Source of the DNA: JBGSMF01 sp964651475
Lineage (GTDB): Bacteria > Chloroflexota > Anaerolineae > Fen-1058
NCBI GenBank assembly: GCA_964651475.1
Contig: CAZYXV010000019.1
Coordinates: 1-64,000, forward strand
Reading direction: 5' to 3'
DNA: 64,000 bases
The notes under the pieces: generated by a model
Told to the model about the DNA's origin: nothing
Seen by the model: the letters and a program-made list of their open reading frames with translations, nothing else
The model's database searches: none
In this document: positions 63,991-64,000 of the stretch, one piece after another
Layout: every line of letters begins with the position of its first letter
Position numbering within the stretch: position 1 is the first letter of the stretch
Program-made: the position numbers and the translations under genes

Positions 63991-64000
63991 AGGTCCAGCG

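Overview
The window looks like chromosomal DNA of a Chloroflexota bacterium, most likely Anaerolineae-like. The evidence is a ribosomal protein S12 with the extra loop I remember from Chloroflexus-type proteins, an RpoB with a long lineage insertion, large PKD/DUF11/M6/S8 exoproteins ending in an L-P tail, and abundant GC-rich palindromic interspersed repeats. This is inference; no 16S or tRNA gene was seen.

Layout. 1-7403 (minus): rpoB, rpsL, rpsG, fusA and the start of tuf. rpoC is not between rpoB and rpsL, and each half has its own promoter. 7708-22230 (minus): five consecutive large secreted proteins (PKD/Kelch adhesin-like, clan GH-A-like hydrolase, alpha/beta hydrolase, S8 protease, M6 protease), all ending in the same short tail. 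They are followed by a lipoprotein. 23681-28414 (plus): a two-gene operon with a zinc-ribbon alpha-2-macroglobulin-like protein and a membrane C39-like peptidase with TPRs. The macroglobulin frame has an in-frame TGA exactly where the thioester cysteine should be, followed 14 nt later by a hairpin that fits a bacterial SECIS. 28564-41453: an M23 membrane protein, a giant polytopic membrane protein, a PrsW-like protease, a small anchored protein, an unknown protein with a nucleoside-phosphorylase-like end, and a lipoprotein class B PBP.

42075-53063 (plus) is the accessory island. It holds a P-loop ATPase fused to a PhoB-type winged helix, two more P-loop ATPases, a STAND NTPase with TPRs, a GNAT, a radical SAM/SPASM enzyme with a duplicated DCACAE motif, a NYN nuclease and four tiny membrane proteins. 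Three intergenic sites carry 11-bp-period direct repeats of the same motif (GTGAGATTG-like), which suggests that the winged-helix ATPase controls the whole island. 53339-63532 returns to housekeeping genes: a uroporphyrinogen-decarboxylase-like protein, a class A PBP, a coiled-coil protein with 77-residue repeats, HtpG and an M24 peptidase. The last 400 bases carry a promoter and a 159-nt RNA-like fold of 6S-like topology.

The best leads are the recoded (or broken) macroglobulin thioester, the winged-helix-ATPase island with its operator arrays, the shared C-terminal tail of the exoproteins, and the structured RNA.
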